A stretch of 64,000 nt of DNA from Loktanella sp. GTDB taxonomy: Bacteria > Pseudomonadota > Alphaproteobacteria > Rhodobacterales > Rhodobacteraceae. The stretch is taken from assembly GCA_017390475.1 (NCBI GenBank), contig JAFPBO010000033.1, positions 62,001 through 126,000 on the forward strand. Reading direction: 5' to 3'. The notes below the pieces were generated by a model, which saw only the letters and a list, made by a program, of their open reading frames with translations, ran no database searches and was not told where the DNA came from. Made by a program: the position numbers and the translations under genes. Of the stretch, positions 1 through 8,847 are shown one piece after another; the first letter of the stretch is position 1; every line of letters starts with the position of its first letter.

Positions 1-1
1 T

Positions 2-1330
2 AAGATCTATATCATCGACGAAGTACACATGCTGTCGAAGAACGCGTTCAACGCGCTGCTCAAGACATTGGAAGAGCCACCCGCGCATGTGAAATTCATC
101 TTTGCCACCACGGAAATCCGGCAGGTGCCGGTCACGGTGTTGTCACGTTGCCAGCGGTTTGACCTGCGTCGGATCGAACCTGAAACCCAGATCGCCCTAC
201 TGCGCAAGATCGCCACCGCCGAAGGCGCAGAAATCAGTGATGACGCGCTGGCGCTGATCACCCGTGCGGCCGAAGGATCGGCGCGTGATGCGCAATCGCT
301 GCTGGATCAGGCGATCAGCCATGGCGCGGGCGAGACCAGCGCCGAACAGGTCCGCGCCATGCTGGGGCTGGCCGACCGTGGCCGTGTGCTGGACCTGTTC
401 GACATGATCCTGCATGGCCGCGCCGCCGATGCGCTGACCGAACTGTCAGGCCAATATGCAGATGGGGCCGACCCGATGGCGGTTTTGCGCGATCTGGCAG
501 AGGTTTGCCATTGGGTCAGCGTCGTGAAAATCACGCCCGATGCCGCCAATGACCCAACGATCAGCCCCGATGAACGCGCCCGCGGGCAGGCCATGGCCGA
601 CGGTCTGCCGATGCGGGTGCTGTCACGGATGTGGCAGATGCTGCTGAAAGCATTGGAAGAGGTCGCAATGGCCCCCAACGCCATGATGGCCGCCGAAATG
701 GCGGTGATCCGGCTGACCCATGTCGCCGATCTCCCCAGCCCCGATGATCTGGTGCGCAAGCTGAAGGACGCGACGCCGCCGCAACCGGGCCCGGCACGCA
801 CCGCCCCCACGCCGCCCGGCAACGGCCCCATGGCACGCAGCGTCGTGTCCTCTGGTGGTGCGCAGGCAGCGACCGCGCTCGCCCCCGATGGGTTGCAGCA
901 TTACGCGCGGTTCGAGGATGTCGTCGAACTGATCCGCCGCAACCGCGACGTCAAACTGCTGGTCGAGGTGGAAACCGGGTTGCAACTGGTATCCTACCAA
1001 CCCGGCCGGATCGAGGTGACGCTGGCCCCCAACACCGCCACCGACCTGATCGGCAGGCTGGGTGCGCGGCTGCAGCTGTGGACGGGCAACCGCTGGACGA
1101 TTTCTGTAGTGAACGAAGGCGGCGCGCCGACCATCGCCCAAACCCGCGACGCCGCCGAAACGGCGCTGCGTGATCAGGCGAATGCGCATCCTTTGGTGCA
1201 GGCGGTGATCAAAGCGTTTCCAAAGGCCAAAATCACCGATATCCGCACCGCCGAAAGCAAGGCGCTGGAGGCTGGCGAAGACGCCCTGCCCGAGGTCGAA
1301 GACGAATGGGACCCGTTTGAAGAAGATTGA
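2..1330 (+). CDS. dnaX: DNA polymerase III tau/gamma subunit (3' part)
   Basis: This is the clamp-loader ATPase of the replicative polymerase, cut by the left window edge, with 442 codons plus the stop visible. The reading frame is open from base 2 and enters in the AAA+ core at the Walker B box (IIDEVHM). It continues through the FIFATTE sensor strand and the SRCQRFDLRRI segment that holds the arginine finger. A Pro/Ala-rich linker follows at about window base 780-840, then a tau-type C-terminal domain that ends in an acidic tail. The N-terminal P-loop lies outside the window. It is followed by ybaB and recR, a classic conserved trio, which supports the call. Confidence 0.96.
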   Translation, partial: KIYIIDEVHMLSKNAFNALLKTLEEPPAHVKFIFATTEIRQVPVTVLSRCQRFDLRRIEPETQIALLRKIATAEGAEISDDALALITRAAEGSARDAQSLLDQAISHGAGETSAEQVRAMLGLADRGRVLDLFDMILHGRAADALTELSGQYADGADPMAVLRDLAEVCHWVSVVKITPDAANDPTISPDERARGQAMADGLPMRVLSRMWQMLLKALEEVAMAPNAMMAAEMAVIRLTHVADLPSPDDLVRKLKDATPPQPGPARTAPTPPGNGPMARSVVSSGGAQAATALAPDGLQHYARFEDVVELIRRNRDVKLLVEVETGLQLVSYQPGRIEVTLAPNTATDLIGRLGARLQLWTGNRWTISVVNEGGAPTIAQTRDAAETALRDQANAHPLVQAVIKAFPKAKITDIRTAESKALEAGEDALPEVEDEWDPFEED

Positions 1331-1335
1331 CCCGG

Positions 1336-1353
1336 TTGCGGGACGGCCCGCAA
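1336..1353 (+). other. Hairpin after dnaX
   Basis: There is a perfect 7-bp stem (TTGCGGG / CCCGCAA) with a 4-nt loop five bases after the dnaX stop. No U-tract follows. It is more likely an intercistronic stabiliser than a full terminator, because ybaB follows in the same direction. Confidence 0.4.
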
Positions 1354-1390
1354 CGCCCTATTTCAGATAAAATCAGATCAGGAGACAGCA

Positions 1391-1735
1391 ATGCTCAAAG
1401 GCTTAGGCGGACTTGGCGATATGGCCAAGATGATGAAACAGGCGCAGGACATGCAGGGCAAAATGGCCCAGATGCAGGAAGAGCTTGAAAATATGCTGGT
1501 CGAAGGCGTCAGCGGCGCCGGTCTGGTCAAGGCGACAGCGACAGCCAAGGGCGAATTGAAAAGTCTCGACATCGACCCATCCATCTTCAACGGCGAAGAC
1601 AAGGAAGTGGTCGAAGACCTGATCCTCGCCGCGATCAAGGATGCGCAATCCAAAGCGACCGAGCGCGCGCAGGAAGAAATGAGCAAGATGGCCGAAGGTC
1701 TGGGCCTGCCACCGGGCATGAAACTCCCCTTCTGA
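1391..1735 (+). CDS. ybaB: YbaB/EbfC nucleoid-associated protein
   Basis: This encodes a 114-residue DNA-binding dimer of the YbaB/EbfC family. The N-terminus carries the typical Met-, Lys- and Gln-rich helix ([20 protein letters not shown]). The middle holds the [23 protein letters not shown] beta region, and the end is a short Gly/Pro tail ([11 protein letters not shown]). A good Shine-Dalgarno (AGGAGA) lies just before the ATG. It lies between dnaX and recR, the usual context, and probably acts in nucleoid organisation or recombinational repair. The stop codon is followed after one base by a copy of the 33-bp dispersed element. Confidence 0.95.
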   Translation: MLKGLGGLGDMAKMMKQAQDMQGKMAQMQEELENMLVEGVSGAGLVKATATAKGELKSLDIDPSIFNGEDKEVVEDLILAAIKDAQSKATERAQEEMSKMAEGLGLPPGMKLPF

Positions 1736-1736
1736 T

Positions 1737-1769
1737 CATCTTCAGAGCCTAAATATCCCCGCCGGAGGC
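1737..1769 (+). repeat. 33-bp dispersed element, copy 1
   Basis: This is a full copy beginning one base after the ybaB stop. It contains the core AAATATCCCCGCCGGAGGC and differs from the consensus of the five full copies at about three positions. Its GGAGG lies upstream of recR but is too far from the recR ATG to be its ribosome-binding site. Confidence 0.85.
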
Positions 1770-1805
1770 ATAAAAGTTCTTTTGGCCCCAAACACAAAGG
1801 CCCGC

Positions 1806-2399
1806 ATGTCCAACGGCACCGAAGACCTCGACCACCTGATCGCGATGATGGCGAAACTGCCGGGGCTGGGGCCACGCTCTGCCCGGCGGGCGGTGCTGCA
1901 TATGATCAAGAAACGCAGCCTCGTGCTGCTGCCCTTGGCGGATGTGCTGCACCGGGTCGGGGCCAATGTGCGCGAATGTCTGAATTGTGGCAATATCTGC
2001 ACCGCCGATCTGTGCGATATCTGCCTGTCGGAAAAACGTGCCAATGGTCAGATCGCGGTGGTCGAAGATGTCGCCGACCTTTGGGCGATGGAACGCTCTG
2101 GCGTGTTCAAAGGCCGCTATCACGTGCTGGGCGGCACGCTATCGGCGCTGGATGCCGTGGGCCCGGACGAATTGCGCATTCCCAAATTGCTGGACCGGAT
2201 CGCCGCCGAAAACGTCAGTGAAGTGATCATCGCGCTGGGGGCCACCATCGACGGGCTGACCACCGCGCATTACATCGCCGATCAATTGCCGGGTGTCACG
2301 GTCACCTCTTTGGCACAGGGCGTGCCGGTCGGGGGTGAACTGGATTATCTTGACGACGGTACGATCACCGCCGCGCTGAACGCGCGCAAAGCGCTGTAA
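1806..2399 (+). CDS. recR: Recombination mediator protein RecR
   Basis: RecR acts with RecF and RecO to load RecA at gaps. The 197-residue product has the N-terminal helix-hairpin-helix segment ([20 protein letters not shown]), a four-cysteine zinc finger ([16 protein letters not shown]) and a TOPRIM domain ([17 protein letters not shown]...YHVLGG). I place the start at ATG 1806, preceded by AAAGG with 5-nt spacing. The in-frame TTG at 1782 would add eight residues read from sequence next to the dispersed repeat and is less likely. It is the third gene of the dnaX-ybaB-recR cluster. Confidence 0.96.
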   Translation: MSNGTEDLDHLIAMMAKLPGLGPRSARRAVLHMIKKRSLVLLPLADVLHRVGANVRECLNCGNICTADLCDICLSEKRANGQIAVVEDVADLWAMERSGVFKGRYHVLGGTLSALDAVGPDELRIPKLLDRIAAENVSEVIIALGATIDGLTTAHYIADQLPGVTVTSLAQGVPVGGELDYLDDGTITAALNARKAL

Positions 2400-2720
2400 C
2401 GATCCAACCTTGACCTGAATCTGCCGTAAAATCATGTGATACTGAAAGTATCATAGTGACGTTTATCCATTTTCCGGGTTTTCGCATGAGAAAGCCCAAA
2501 TCGCTCGATGATTTTCGGCGCGCCTGCGATGTATCAAAGAAAACCGCCGGCAATCGCCATCCTGGCCCGGCGCGCGCCACAATGGCGCTCTGGCTGCCGC
2601 TCTGAATCAGCCTTGGCATCGGCGGCTATTTTTTGGAAAGGCCTGTTGGCGGTATGACCCCGCAAAACGCAAAACGCGCGCCCGGCAGGACGCGCGTTGA
2701 TCTGCTGGCGATGACCCGGT
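2400..2720. other. Gap of 321 nt between recR and trcR
   Basis: No convincing gene is visible. The gap contains a 7-bp inverted repeat TGATACT-gaa-AGTATCA at 2437-2453, a short 39-codon frame at 2486-2605 (+) without a good ribosome-binding site, and the trcR terminator hairpin near the right end. The short frame has no features that I recognise. Confidence 0.5.
2673..2698 (-). terminator. Probable terminator of trcR
   Basis: There is a perfect stem AACGCGCG / CGCGCGTT with a 10-nt loop, 22 bases beyond the trcR stop. On the minus strand it is followed by TTTTGCGTTTT, a broken U-tract consistent with intrinsic termination. Confidence 0.6.
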
Positions 2721-3488
2721 TTAGCGGCGGTCATCCTCATCATCATTATCATCATCATCGGGCAGGTTGAAAAAGCTGTCCGCATCCGACACGTCACGCT
2801 TGTCTTCGACCTCTTCTTCCTCATCGCGGGGATCGCTCAGGCTGAAGCTTTCCAGCCCGGCCATCGCAGAGGGCATCTTGGGCTCCGGGGCCATGCCAAG
2901 AGATGTCTCGGTGCTGACCAGCTTGCGCCGCTCATCATCGCTCATCGCGCCGCCTTCGCGGGCTTTCTTGGCATTGGCTTTTTGCACAGCGGCATCCAGC
3001 TCGGATTGTTTGCACAGGCCCAGCGCGACCGGATCAATCGGGTCCAGATTGTTGATGTTCCAATGCGTCCGCTCGCGGATGGCCAGAATGGTGGGCTTGG
3101 TCGTGCCGACCAGTTTGGAAATCTGGGCATCGGACAATTCAGGATGGAACTTCACCAGCCAATAGATCGAGGCGGGCCGGTCCTGCCGCTTGGACAAAGG
3201 CGTATAACGCGGGCCCCGGCGCTTTTCCTCGCCCGATGCGGCGGCATAGAATTTCAGCTTCAGCTTATATTTGGGGTCAGCCTCGCCTTTGGTGATCTCA
3301 TCCTGTGTCAACTGGTTGTTTGCAACAGGGTCAAAGCCCTTGACGCCCACGGCCACATCACCATCGGCAATGCCCTGCACTTCCAATTCGTGAAAGCCGC
3401 AGAATTCAGCGATCTGCTTGAAGGTCAGCGTGGTGTTATCACAAAGCCAGACGGCGGTCGCCTTGGCCATAATCGGTTTCTCAGTCAT
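2721..3488 (-). CDS. trcR: TrcR-type cell-cycle transcriptional regulator (DUF1013)
   Basis: The 255-residue product matches the DUF1013/TrcR family of alphaproteobacteria. It has a conserved N-terminal block (AKATAVWLCDNTTLTFKQIAEFCGFHELEVQGIADG), a helix-turn-helix-like region (ELSDAQISKLVGTTKPTI followed by RERTHWN) and a very acidic C-terminal tail (DEEEEVED ... PDDDDNDDEDD). The start at 3488 is set by CAGGAGAG five bases upstream. A longer in-frame extension to 3662 is only the translation of a dispersed repeat and is rejected. Genes of this family are linked to cell-cycle transcription. The DNA target cannot be read here. Confidence 0.85.
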   Translation of the reverse strand: MTEKPIMAKATAVWLCDNTTLTFKQIAEFCGFHELEVQGIADGDVAVGVKGFDPVANNQLTQDEITKGEADPKYKLKLKFYAAASGEEKRRGPRYTPLSKRQDRPASIYWLVKFHPELSDAQISKLVGTTKPTILAIRERTHWNINNLDPIDPVALGLCKQSELDAAVQKANAKKAREGGAMSDDERRKLVSTETSLGMAPEPKMPSAMAGLESFSLSDPRDEEEEVEDKRDVSDADSFFNLPDDDDNDDEDDRR

Positions 3489-3624
3489 CTTGCTCTCCTG
3501 ATCTGACAGACAAGCCATACCCACGCCCTTGCAGGGGCTGACCGCTGGGGCCGGGTTCGCATTGTCGGGGAACTTGGCCCTTGTATACTTATTGCAACGC
3601 CAAGAGGAAAGATCAAAAATCCCG

Positions 3625-3657
3625 CATCTTCCGAGTATAAATATCCCCGCCGGCGGC
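3625..3657 (+). repeat. 33-bp dispersed element, copy 2
   Basis: This is a full copy with one mismatch to the consensus (GGCGGC instead of GGAGGC at its end). It lies 27 nt beyond the stop of the alpha/beta hydrolase and in the far upstream region of trcR. In this copy the element runs antisense to the transcripts on both sides. Confidence 0.85.
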
Positions 3658-3684
3658 TTCATATTCCGCAGGAATGTGAACCTG

Positions 3685-4458
3685 TTACGCCAGCACCGCG
3701 CGGGTCAGGTCGCTGTCAGGATCAGCCAGACCGTCAATCACATCGAAATGATGCCGCTCCGGTGCCACAATCAGCGGCACAGCCCAGGCCCGCGCCAGCA
3801 GCTCTGCCTGTTCCAGGAATGCAGGCCGTTCCGCGCCACCGACCCAGAGCGTGACCGGCACTTTCGGTACCGGCAGATGCACCGGGCTTTCACTGGCCAC
3901 GACATCCGCCGTGATCCCCAGGTCCACATTCATCGCGGTCTGCATCAATGGTGCCAGATCCGCCACCGGTGAAATCGGCACCACCTGCGCCAGCCGGTCC
4001 TGCCAGCGCGCCCCCGGGCGCGGCGCTGTCATCCGTGCCACCAATTGCCCGCCCGCCGAATGCCCGACCAACCGCACAGGCCCCGGCACCCGCGCAGCGA
4101 TCACCGCGATGGCCTGCGCAATCTGATCACCGATTTGTGCGATGTCCACGTCCGGGCACAGATCATAGGACGGCATCGCCACCGCCCAGCCCTCGGCCAA
4201 AGGTCCCGCTGCCAGATGCGACCAACAGGATTTGTCAAACCGCAGCCAATAGCCGCCATGGACGAAGATCACGACACCTTTGGCCAGTCTGTCGGGGTGA
4301 AACAGGTCAAACCGCTGCCGCGGGGTTTCACCATAGACCAGGTCAATTTCGCTGCGATTCTGCATACGAAACGCCGCCGCCTGCGCGGCCCAGCGGGCGG
4401 GATAATCCGCGCCACCAGGAATATAAGCCGCATTCGCATAAGCATCATCCAACTGCAT
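3685..4458 (-). CDS. Alpha/beta hydrolase, kynurenine-formamidase-like
   Basis: The 257-residue protein has an alpha/beta-hydrolase fold. An oxyanion HGGYW motif sits near residue 75 (VIFVHGGYWLRF), followed by the nucleophile elbow GHSAGG, and a late His follows in APERHHFDVIDGL. The HGGYW plus GHSAGG combination is typical of the arylformamidase / esterase-lipase group, so N-formylkynurenine or another small ester or amide is a possible substrate; this is inference. The start is taken at ATG 4458 because the longer frame begins with a low-complexity Gly/Lys stretch. It is divergent from the aldehyde dehydrogenase gene. Confidence 0.8.
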   Translation of the reverse strand: MQLDDAYANAAYIPGGADYPARWAAQAAAFRMQNRSEIDLVYGETPRQRFDLFHPDRLAKGVVIFVHGGYWLRFDKSCWSHLAAGPLAEGWAVAMPSYDLCPDVDIAQIGDQIAQAIAVIAARVPGPVRLVGHSAGGQLVARMTAPRPGARWQDRLAQVVPISPVADLAPLMQTAMNVDLGITADVVASESPVHLPVPKVPVTLWVGGAERPAFLEQAELLARAWAVPLIVAPERHHFDVIDGLADPDSDLTRAVLA

Positions 4459-4527
4459 CTGCCTGCCCCCCCCTTTACCTTTGCCCCCCTTAGGGGTCAC
4501 ATTGCGCTCATATCAAAGGAGATTAGC

Positions 4528-6006
4528 ATGCTTGATGAAACCACCAACCTCAAATCCCTGCTCTACCGGCCTGATCTGGTCTGCGAGGCAGCCTTTGTCG
4601 GCGGAGAATGGACACAGGCTGCCAGCGGCAAGACCTTTGCCGTCAGCAATCCCGCACGCGGCGATGTGATCGCGCAGATCCCCGACCTGAGCCGCGCCGA
4701 AGTCGCCAAGGCGATCGAGATTGCCCAGAAAGCGCAAAAACCCTGGGCCGCGCTGCCCGCCAAGGAACGGTCCAAAGTGCTGCGTAAATGGTTCGATCTG
4801 ATGATGGCACATCAGGAAGACCTTGCCATCATCATGACCTCGGAACAGGGCAAACCCCTGGCCGAGGCGCGCGGCGAAGTCGCCTATGGCGCATCCTTCG
4901 TGGAATGGTTCGGCGAAGAGGCGAAACGCGTCTATGGCCAGACCATCCCCGGCCATATGGCCGATAAACGCATTTCTGTGATCAAACAGCCTATCGGTGT
5001 CGCCGCAGGCATCACGCCTTGGAATTTCCCCAATGCGATGATCGCGCGCAAGGTCGCCCCTGCCTTGGCCGCCGGTTGCGCCTTTGTCGTGCGGCCTGCC
5101 TCGCTGACACCTTTGTCAGCGCTGGCGATGGCCAAACTGGGCGAAGAGGCGGGAATTCCCAAAGGCTTGTTCTCGGTTGTGACCTCCACTTCGTCCTCTG
5201 AAGTCGGCAAGGAATTCTGCGAAAACCCCATCGTGCGCAAACTGACCTTCACCGGGTCCACCGAGGTCGGGCGTATCCTGCTGAAACAGGCCGCCGAGCA
5301 GGTGATGAAATGTTCAATGGAACTGGGCGGCAATGCCCCGTTCATCGTGTTCGACGATGCCGATCTGGATGCTGCGGTAGAGGGTGCCATCGCCTGCAAA
5401 TTCCGCAACAACGGCCAGACCTGCGTCTGCGCCAACCGGATCTATGTGCAGAAAGGCGTCTATGAAGAATTCGCCGCCAAGCTGAAGACCGCCGTTGAAA
5501 AACTGCGCGTCGGGGATGGGCTGTCCGATGGCACCACACTTGGCCCGCTGATCGAACCGGCAGCGGTCAAGAAAGTGCAGGAGCATCTCGACGACGCGCT
5601 GTCCAAAGGCGGCAAGGTCCTGACAGGTGGCAAACCGCATGATCTGGGCGGGCAGTTCTTTGAACCGACCATCGTCACCCATGCGACCAAGGATATGCTG
5701 GTCAGCACCGACGAAACATTCGGCCCCTTTGCGCCGCTCTTCATGTTTGAAGATGAAGATGACGTGATTTTCCAAGCCAATGACACGATCTTCGGTCTGG
5801 CCTCCTATTTCTATGCCAAGGATCTGTCGCGCGTCACCAAAGTCGCCGAGGCGCTGGAATATGGCATCGTCGGCGTGAATACCGGCATCATCTCGACCGA
5901 GGTCGCGCCTTTCGGCGGCATCAAGCAATCCGGTCTGGGTCGCGAAGGCTCCTCGCACGGCATCGATGATTACATGGAGCTGAAGTATATTTGCACCAGC
6001 GTGTAA
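4528..6006 (+). CDS. gabD: NAD(P)-dependent succinate-semialdehyde dehydrogenase
   Basis: The 492-residue enzyme belongs to the aldehyde dehydrogenase superfamily. The cofactor-binding segment includes TPWNFPNAMIARKVAPALAAG, the catalytic Glu lies in MELGGNAPF, and the catalytic Cys lies in the FRNNGQTCVCANR motif characteristic of GabD-type enzymes. It oxidises succinate semialdehyde to succinate, feeding GABA-derived carbon into the TCA cycle. The start is at ATG 4528 with AAAGGAG seven bases upstream. An upstream extension of the frame overlaps the divergent hydrolase gene and is rejected. No transaminase is adjacent. Confidence 0.92.
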   Translation: MLDETTNLKSLLYRPDLVCEAAFVGGEWTQAASGKTFAVSNPARGDVIAQIPDLSRAEVAKAIEIAQKAQKPWAALPAKERSKVLRKWFDLMMAHQEDLAIIMTSEQGKPLAEARGEVAYGASFVEWFGEEAKRVYGQTIPGHMADKRISVIKQPIGVAAGITPWNFPNAMIARKVAPALAAGCAFVVRPASLTPLSALAMAKLGEEAGIPKGLFSVVTSTSSSEVGKEFCENPIVRKLTFTGSTEVGRILLKQAAEQVMKCSMELGGNAPFIVFDDADLDAAVEGAIACKFRNNGQTCVCANRIYVQKGVYEEFAAKLKTAVEKLRVGDGLSDGTTLGPLIEPAAVKKVQEHLDDALSKGGKVLTGGKPHDLGGQFFEPTIVTHATKDMLVSTDETFGPFAPLFMFEDEDDVIFQANDTIFGLASYFYAKDLSRVTKVAEALEYGIVGVNTGIISTEVAPFGGIKQSGLGREGSSHGIDDYMELKYICTSV

Positions 6007-6009
6007 ACC

Positions 6010-6034
6010 GTAGGGCGGGGCTCGCCCCGCCTTA
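6010..6034. repeat. GTAGGG palindromic hairpin, copy 1
   Basis: This is a hairpin with stem AGGGCGGGG / CCCCGCCTT just after the gabD stop, between convergent genes. It belongs to a family with members at 43605 and 46418. It may act as a bidirectional terminator. Confidence 0.7.
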
Positions 6035-7042
6035 CCCCATCCGACTGCGCGCGACCGGGATCACATCACCTTCGATCAACCGCATGATATCGCCGAAATA
6101 CCCGCCCGACCGCGCGGGCAAAGTCGGGTCGGACGTCAGCGCCAGCGTCATCTCCAGCTCTGGCACCGTGCAGATCACCTGCCCGCCATAGCCGCGCGCC
6201 AAGGCATAGCCGACCCCGTCCGACTGCCCCAGAAACCAGCCATAGCCATAGCTGAGCCCGGAAAATTGCGACCTCGTGCGCGTTGCAAACGACTGCGCCA
6301 CCCAATCAGCGCTCAGCACCTGCGCGCCGCCATACTGACCACCCATGCGATACATCTCACCAAACCGCGCCATGCCGTCCAGCGTCAGCGCCATCTCATT
6401 GCCGCCCAGATAAAACCCCTGCGGATCGCGGGTCCAGGCCGGGATCTCGATCCCCAAAGGCTGGCCCAGACGGCTGCGCGCCAGATCCAGCAAGGATCGC
6501 CCCGACACTTCTGACAGCACGGCACCCAATATGTGAAAGGACCCGGTGGAATACAGCATCGGCCCACCCGGTTCTGCCACGAAAGGTCGCGACAAGGCAT
6601 TGGCAACCCAATTGCGGCTACTGACCCAACCGCCGTAATTGCCGCCCGACGTGCGTTCCAGCCCGGTCTGCATTGTCACCAGATTTTCCACCGTAATGCC
6701 CGCGACCCGCGGATCAGCACCCGACGGGATCAGCCGTGGCGCAATCTCGCCGATGGTATCGTTGACCGACGCGATCTCACCCCGGTCAATCGCAGCACCC
6801 GTCAGGGCCGCAACAATGGTTTTTGACACCGACTTGACCGGCACAGCCCGACCGAAGGCAGGGCCGCGGAACACCTGCGACACGACATCTGCCCCCGATT
6901 GCCTGACAACAAGCGCATGACACTGGTCCAAAGACCGCGCGCGCTCAGTGACAGCGGCCCAAGGGTCGGTTTGTGCGATCAATGGCGTGGCGAGGCTGGC
7001 CGCAGCCCCCATTAAAATCGTCCGGCGATGGAAAGATGTCAT
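6032..7042 (-). CDS. Serine beta-lactamase-like hydrolase, exported
   Basis: The 336-residue protein is related to class C beta-lactamases and penicillin-binding esterases. The N-terminus (SFHRRTILMGAAASLATPLIAQ) resembles a Tat signal peptide. The nucleophile SxxK box is SVSK at residues 71-74. A YGYGW-type motif follows near residue 265, with GGYGGQ in the position of the third, KTG-like motif. The substrate may be a cell-wall peptide, a lactam or an ester; nothing here decides between them. It is convergent with gabD, and I see no partner gene. Confidence 0.82.
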   Translation of the reverse strand: MTSFHRRTILMGAAASLATPLIAQTDPWAAVTERARSLDQCHALVVRQSGADVVSQVFRGPAFGRAVPVKSVSKTIVAALTGAAIDRGEIASVNDTIGEIAPRLIPSGADPRVAGITVENLVTMQTGLERTSGGNYGGWVSSRNWVANALSRPFVAEPGGPMLYSTGSFHILGAVLSEVSGRSLLDLARSRLGQPLGIEIPAWTRDPQGFYLGGNEMALTLDGMARFGEMYRMGGQYGGAQVLSADWVAQSFATRTRSQFSGLSYGYGWFLGQSDGVGYALARGYGGQVICTVPELEMTLALTSDPTLPARSGGYFGDIMRLIEGDVIPVARSRMG

Positions 7043-7128
7043 GACAGGTCCTTACATTTCGTCATGAGAGATAAAGCCCCGCGCCCGACAGACCAGTGAC
7101 ATTCGCGTGTGCGCGCCGACTTCTTGCC

Positions 7129-7154
7129 CATCTCTCAGGCCTGAATATCCCCGC
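7129..7154 (+). repeat. Degenerate relative of the 33-bp element
   Basis: This is a truncated copy that keeps CATCT near its start and GAATATCCCCGC, followed by unrelated sequence. It lies 41 nt beyond the stop of the DUF1285 gene, in keeping with the post-stop placement of the other copies. Confidence 0.5.
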
Positions 7155-7194
7155 AGTCCGACCCCAGCCAGCGTGGCCGGATAAACGCGCGGCG

Positions 7195-7782
7195 TTATGG
7201 CAACTCATCCGCCGGAATGATCGGAAAGAACGCACCTTTGGACCGCACGCCGAACCAGCGCGCACCGTCATGGTGCGCCTCTTCGCCCATATCCACCAGA
7301 CGATAAAACGACTTGCGGTCAATCAACGCCTCCAGATTGGCGCGGACCAGCACATAGGGCGACGGCTCACCGGTTTCACTGTCCCGCACCACCCGGATCG
7401 GGTTGTCCGGCCCGGCAGTCACCTTGTCGCCCACATTGGTTTCAAAGGTCAGATCGCCGCCCTGCTGGTCCACATCCACCGCCACAAAAGGCGCATCATC
7501 CACCGTGATGCCGACCTTTTCGACCGGCGTGACCAGCACATATTCATCGCCGTCGCGGCGCAGGATGGTCGAAAACAACTTCACCAGCGCAGGCCGCCCG
7601 ATGGGCGTACCCATGTAAAACCACGTCCCGTCCCGCGCGATCCGCATATCGATCTGGCCGCAATGCGGCGGGTTCCACAGATGCACCGGCGGGATACCGC
7701 CTTTTTGTACGGCACGCGCGCTAGATGCGAGGCTTTCCGCCGAAGGCGCTACAATCTTTTGTGTGGTCGTGGATTTTGCCAT
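7195..7782 (-). CDS. DUF1285 domain protein
   Basis: The 195-residue protein matches DUF1285. Conserved parts include PPVHLWNPPHCGQIDMRIARDGTWFYMGTPIGRPALVKLFSTILRRDGDEYVLVTPVEK in the N-terminal half and YVLVRANLEALIDRKSFYRLVDMG near the end. The biochemical role of the family is not known to me. The start at 7782 is the Met of MAKSTTTQK, with GGGTGA just upstream. A continuous open frame upstream to 9024 is antisense to moxR and is rejected. It is divergent from moxR with only 57 nt between them, so they probably share a promoter region. Confidence 0.82.
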   Translation of the reverse strand: MAKSTTTQKIVAPSAESLASSARAVQKGGIPPVHLWNPPHCGQIDMRIARDGTWFYMGTPIGRPALVKLFSTILRRDGDEYVLVTPVEKVGITVDDAPFVAVDVDQQGGDLTFETNVGDKVTAGPDNPIRVVRDSETGEPSPYVLVRANLEALIDRKSFYRLVDMGEEAHHDGARWFGVRSKGAFFPIIPADELP

Positions 7783-7839
7783 TGGGGTCACCCGGATTAT
7801 CTGGTCACATGGTACATATAGCTTATGTGAGGAAAAGTC

Positions 7840-8847
7840 ATGACACAGGATGCTGATCTCGTAGCCCAGATCGAGACACTGGGCGAAAAACTGGGTCAGG
7901 CGCGCGACAGCCTGTCCGCGCGTTTCATCGGCCAGACCCGTGTCGTCGACCTGACCCTGTCCGCCCTGATCTGCGGCGGCCATGCCGTGCTGATCGGCCT
8001 GCCCGGTCTGGGCAAGACGCGGCTGGTCGAGGCGCTTTCCACCGTCATGGGCCTGCATGGCAACCGCATCCAGTTCACGCCTGATCTGATGCCTGCCGAT
8101 ATCCTCGGCTCCGAAGTGCTTGAAACTGCTGCCGATGGCACCCGCGCGTTCCGGTTCATCGAAGGCCCGGTGTTCTGCCAATTGCTGATGGCGGATGAGA
8201 TCAACCGCGCCAGCCCCCGCACACAATCGGCGCTGTTGCAGGCGATGCAGGAAAAAGAGGTGACCATCGCAGGCCAGCACCGCCCCTTGGGTGTGCCGTT
8301 CCATGTGCTGGCCACGCAGAACCCGCTGGAACAGGAAGGCACCTATCCCCTGCCAGAAGCACAGCTTGACCGTTTCCTTGTCCAGATCGACGTGCCCTAC
8401 CCCGACCGGCAGACAGAACGCGATATCCTGATCGCCACCACCGGCGTGGAAGATGCACAAGCGACAGCCGTGTTCACCGCGCAGGAATTGCTGGCCGCCC
8501 AAGCCCTGCTGCGGCGGATGCCGGTGGGGGAAAACATCCTCGACATGATCCTTGATCTGGTGCGCGCTTGCCGACCCGATGATGCGACCGCGCCGGATAT
8601 CATCCGTCAAAGCGTCAGCTGGGGCCCCGGCCCGCGTGCCGCACAGGCGCTGATGCTGACGGTGCGCGCATCGGCCCTGCTCGATGGTCGTCTGGTGCCT
8701 TCGGCTGAAGATGTGCGCAATATGGCCGTGCCGGTGCTGGAACATCGGATGGCGCTGTCCTTCGCCGCCCGCGCGCGGGGTGAGAATGTGCAATCCGTGA
8801 TCGATCAGGTCGCAGGTCAGATCACCCAGGTCGTAGCGGCGGCATGA
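7840..8847 (+). CDS. MoxR-family AAA+ ATPase
   Basis: The 335-residue protein is an AAA+ ATPase of the MoxR class, chaperone-like proteins that act on VWA-domain partners. The Walker A box is GLPGLGKT at residues 53-60. The Walker B region is LLMADEINRASPRTQSALLQAMQEKEVTI and a sensor strand is FHVLATQNPLEQEGTYPLPEAQLDRF. The start is ATG 7840 with AGGAAAAG upstream. It heads a four-gene operon; the next gene (DUF58) overlaps by ATGA. The partners are probably the VWA-like proteins encoded downstream. Confidence 0.93.
   Translation: MTQDADLVAQIETLGEKLGQARDSLSARFIGQTRVVDLTLSALICGGHAVLIGLPGLGKTRLVEALSTVMGLHGNRIQFTPDLMPADILGSEVLETAADGTRAFRFIEGPVFCQLLMADEINRASPRTQSALLQAMQEKEVTIAGQHRPLGVPFHVLATQNPLEQEGTYPLPEAQLDRFLVQIDVPYPDRQTERDILIATTGVEDAQATAVFTAQELLAAQALLRRMPVGENILDMILDLVRACRPDDATAPDIIRQSVSWGPGPRAAQALMLTVRASALLDGRLVPSAEDVRNMAVPVLEHRMALSFAARARGENVQSVIDQVAGQITQVVAAA

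Noticed and set aside
1782..1805. TTG start for recR
   Set aside because: The ATG at 1806 has a proper Shine-Dalgarno (AAAGG) and gives the usual N-terminus.
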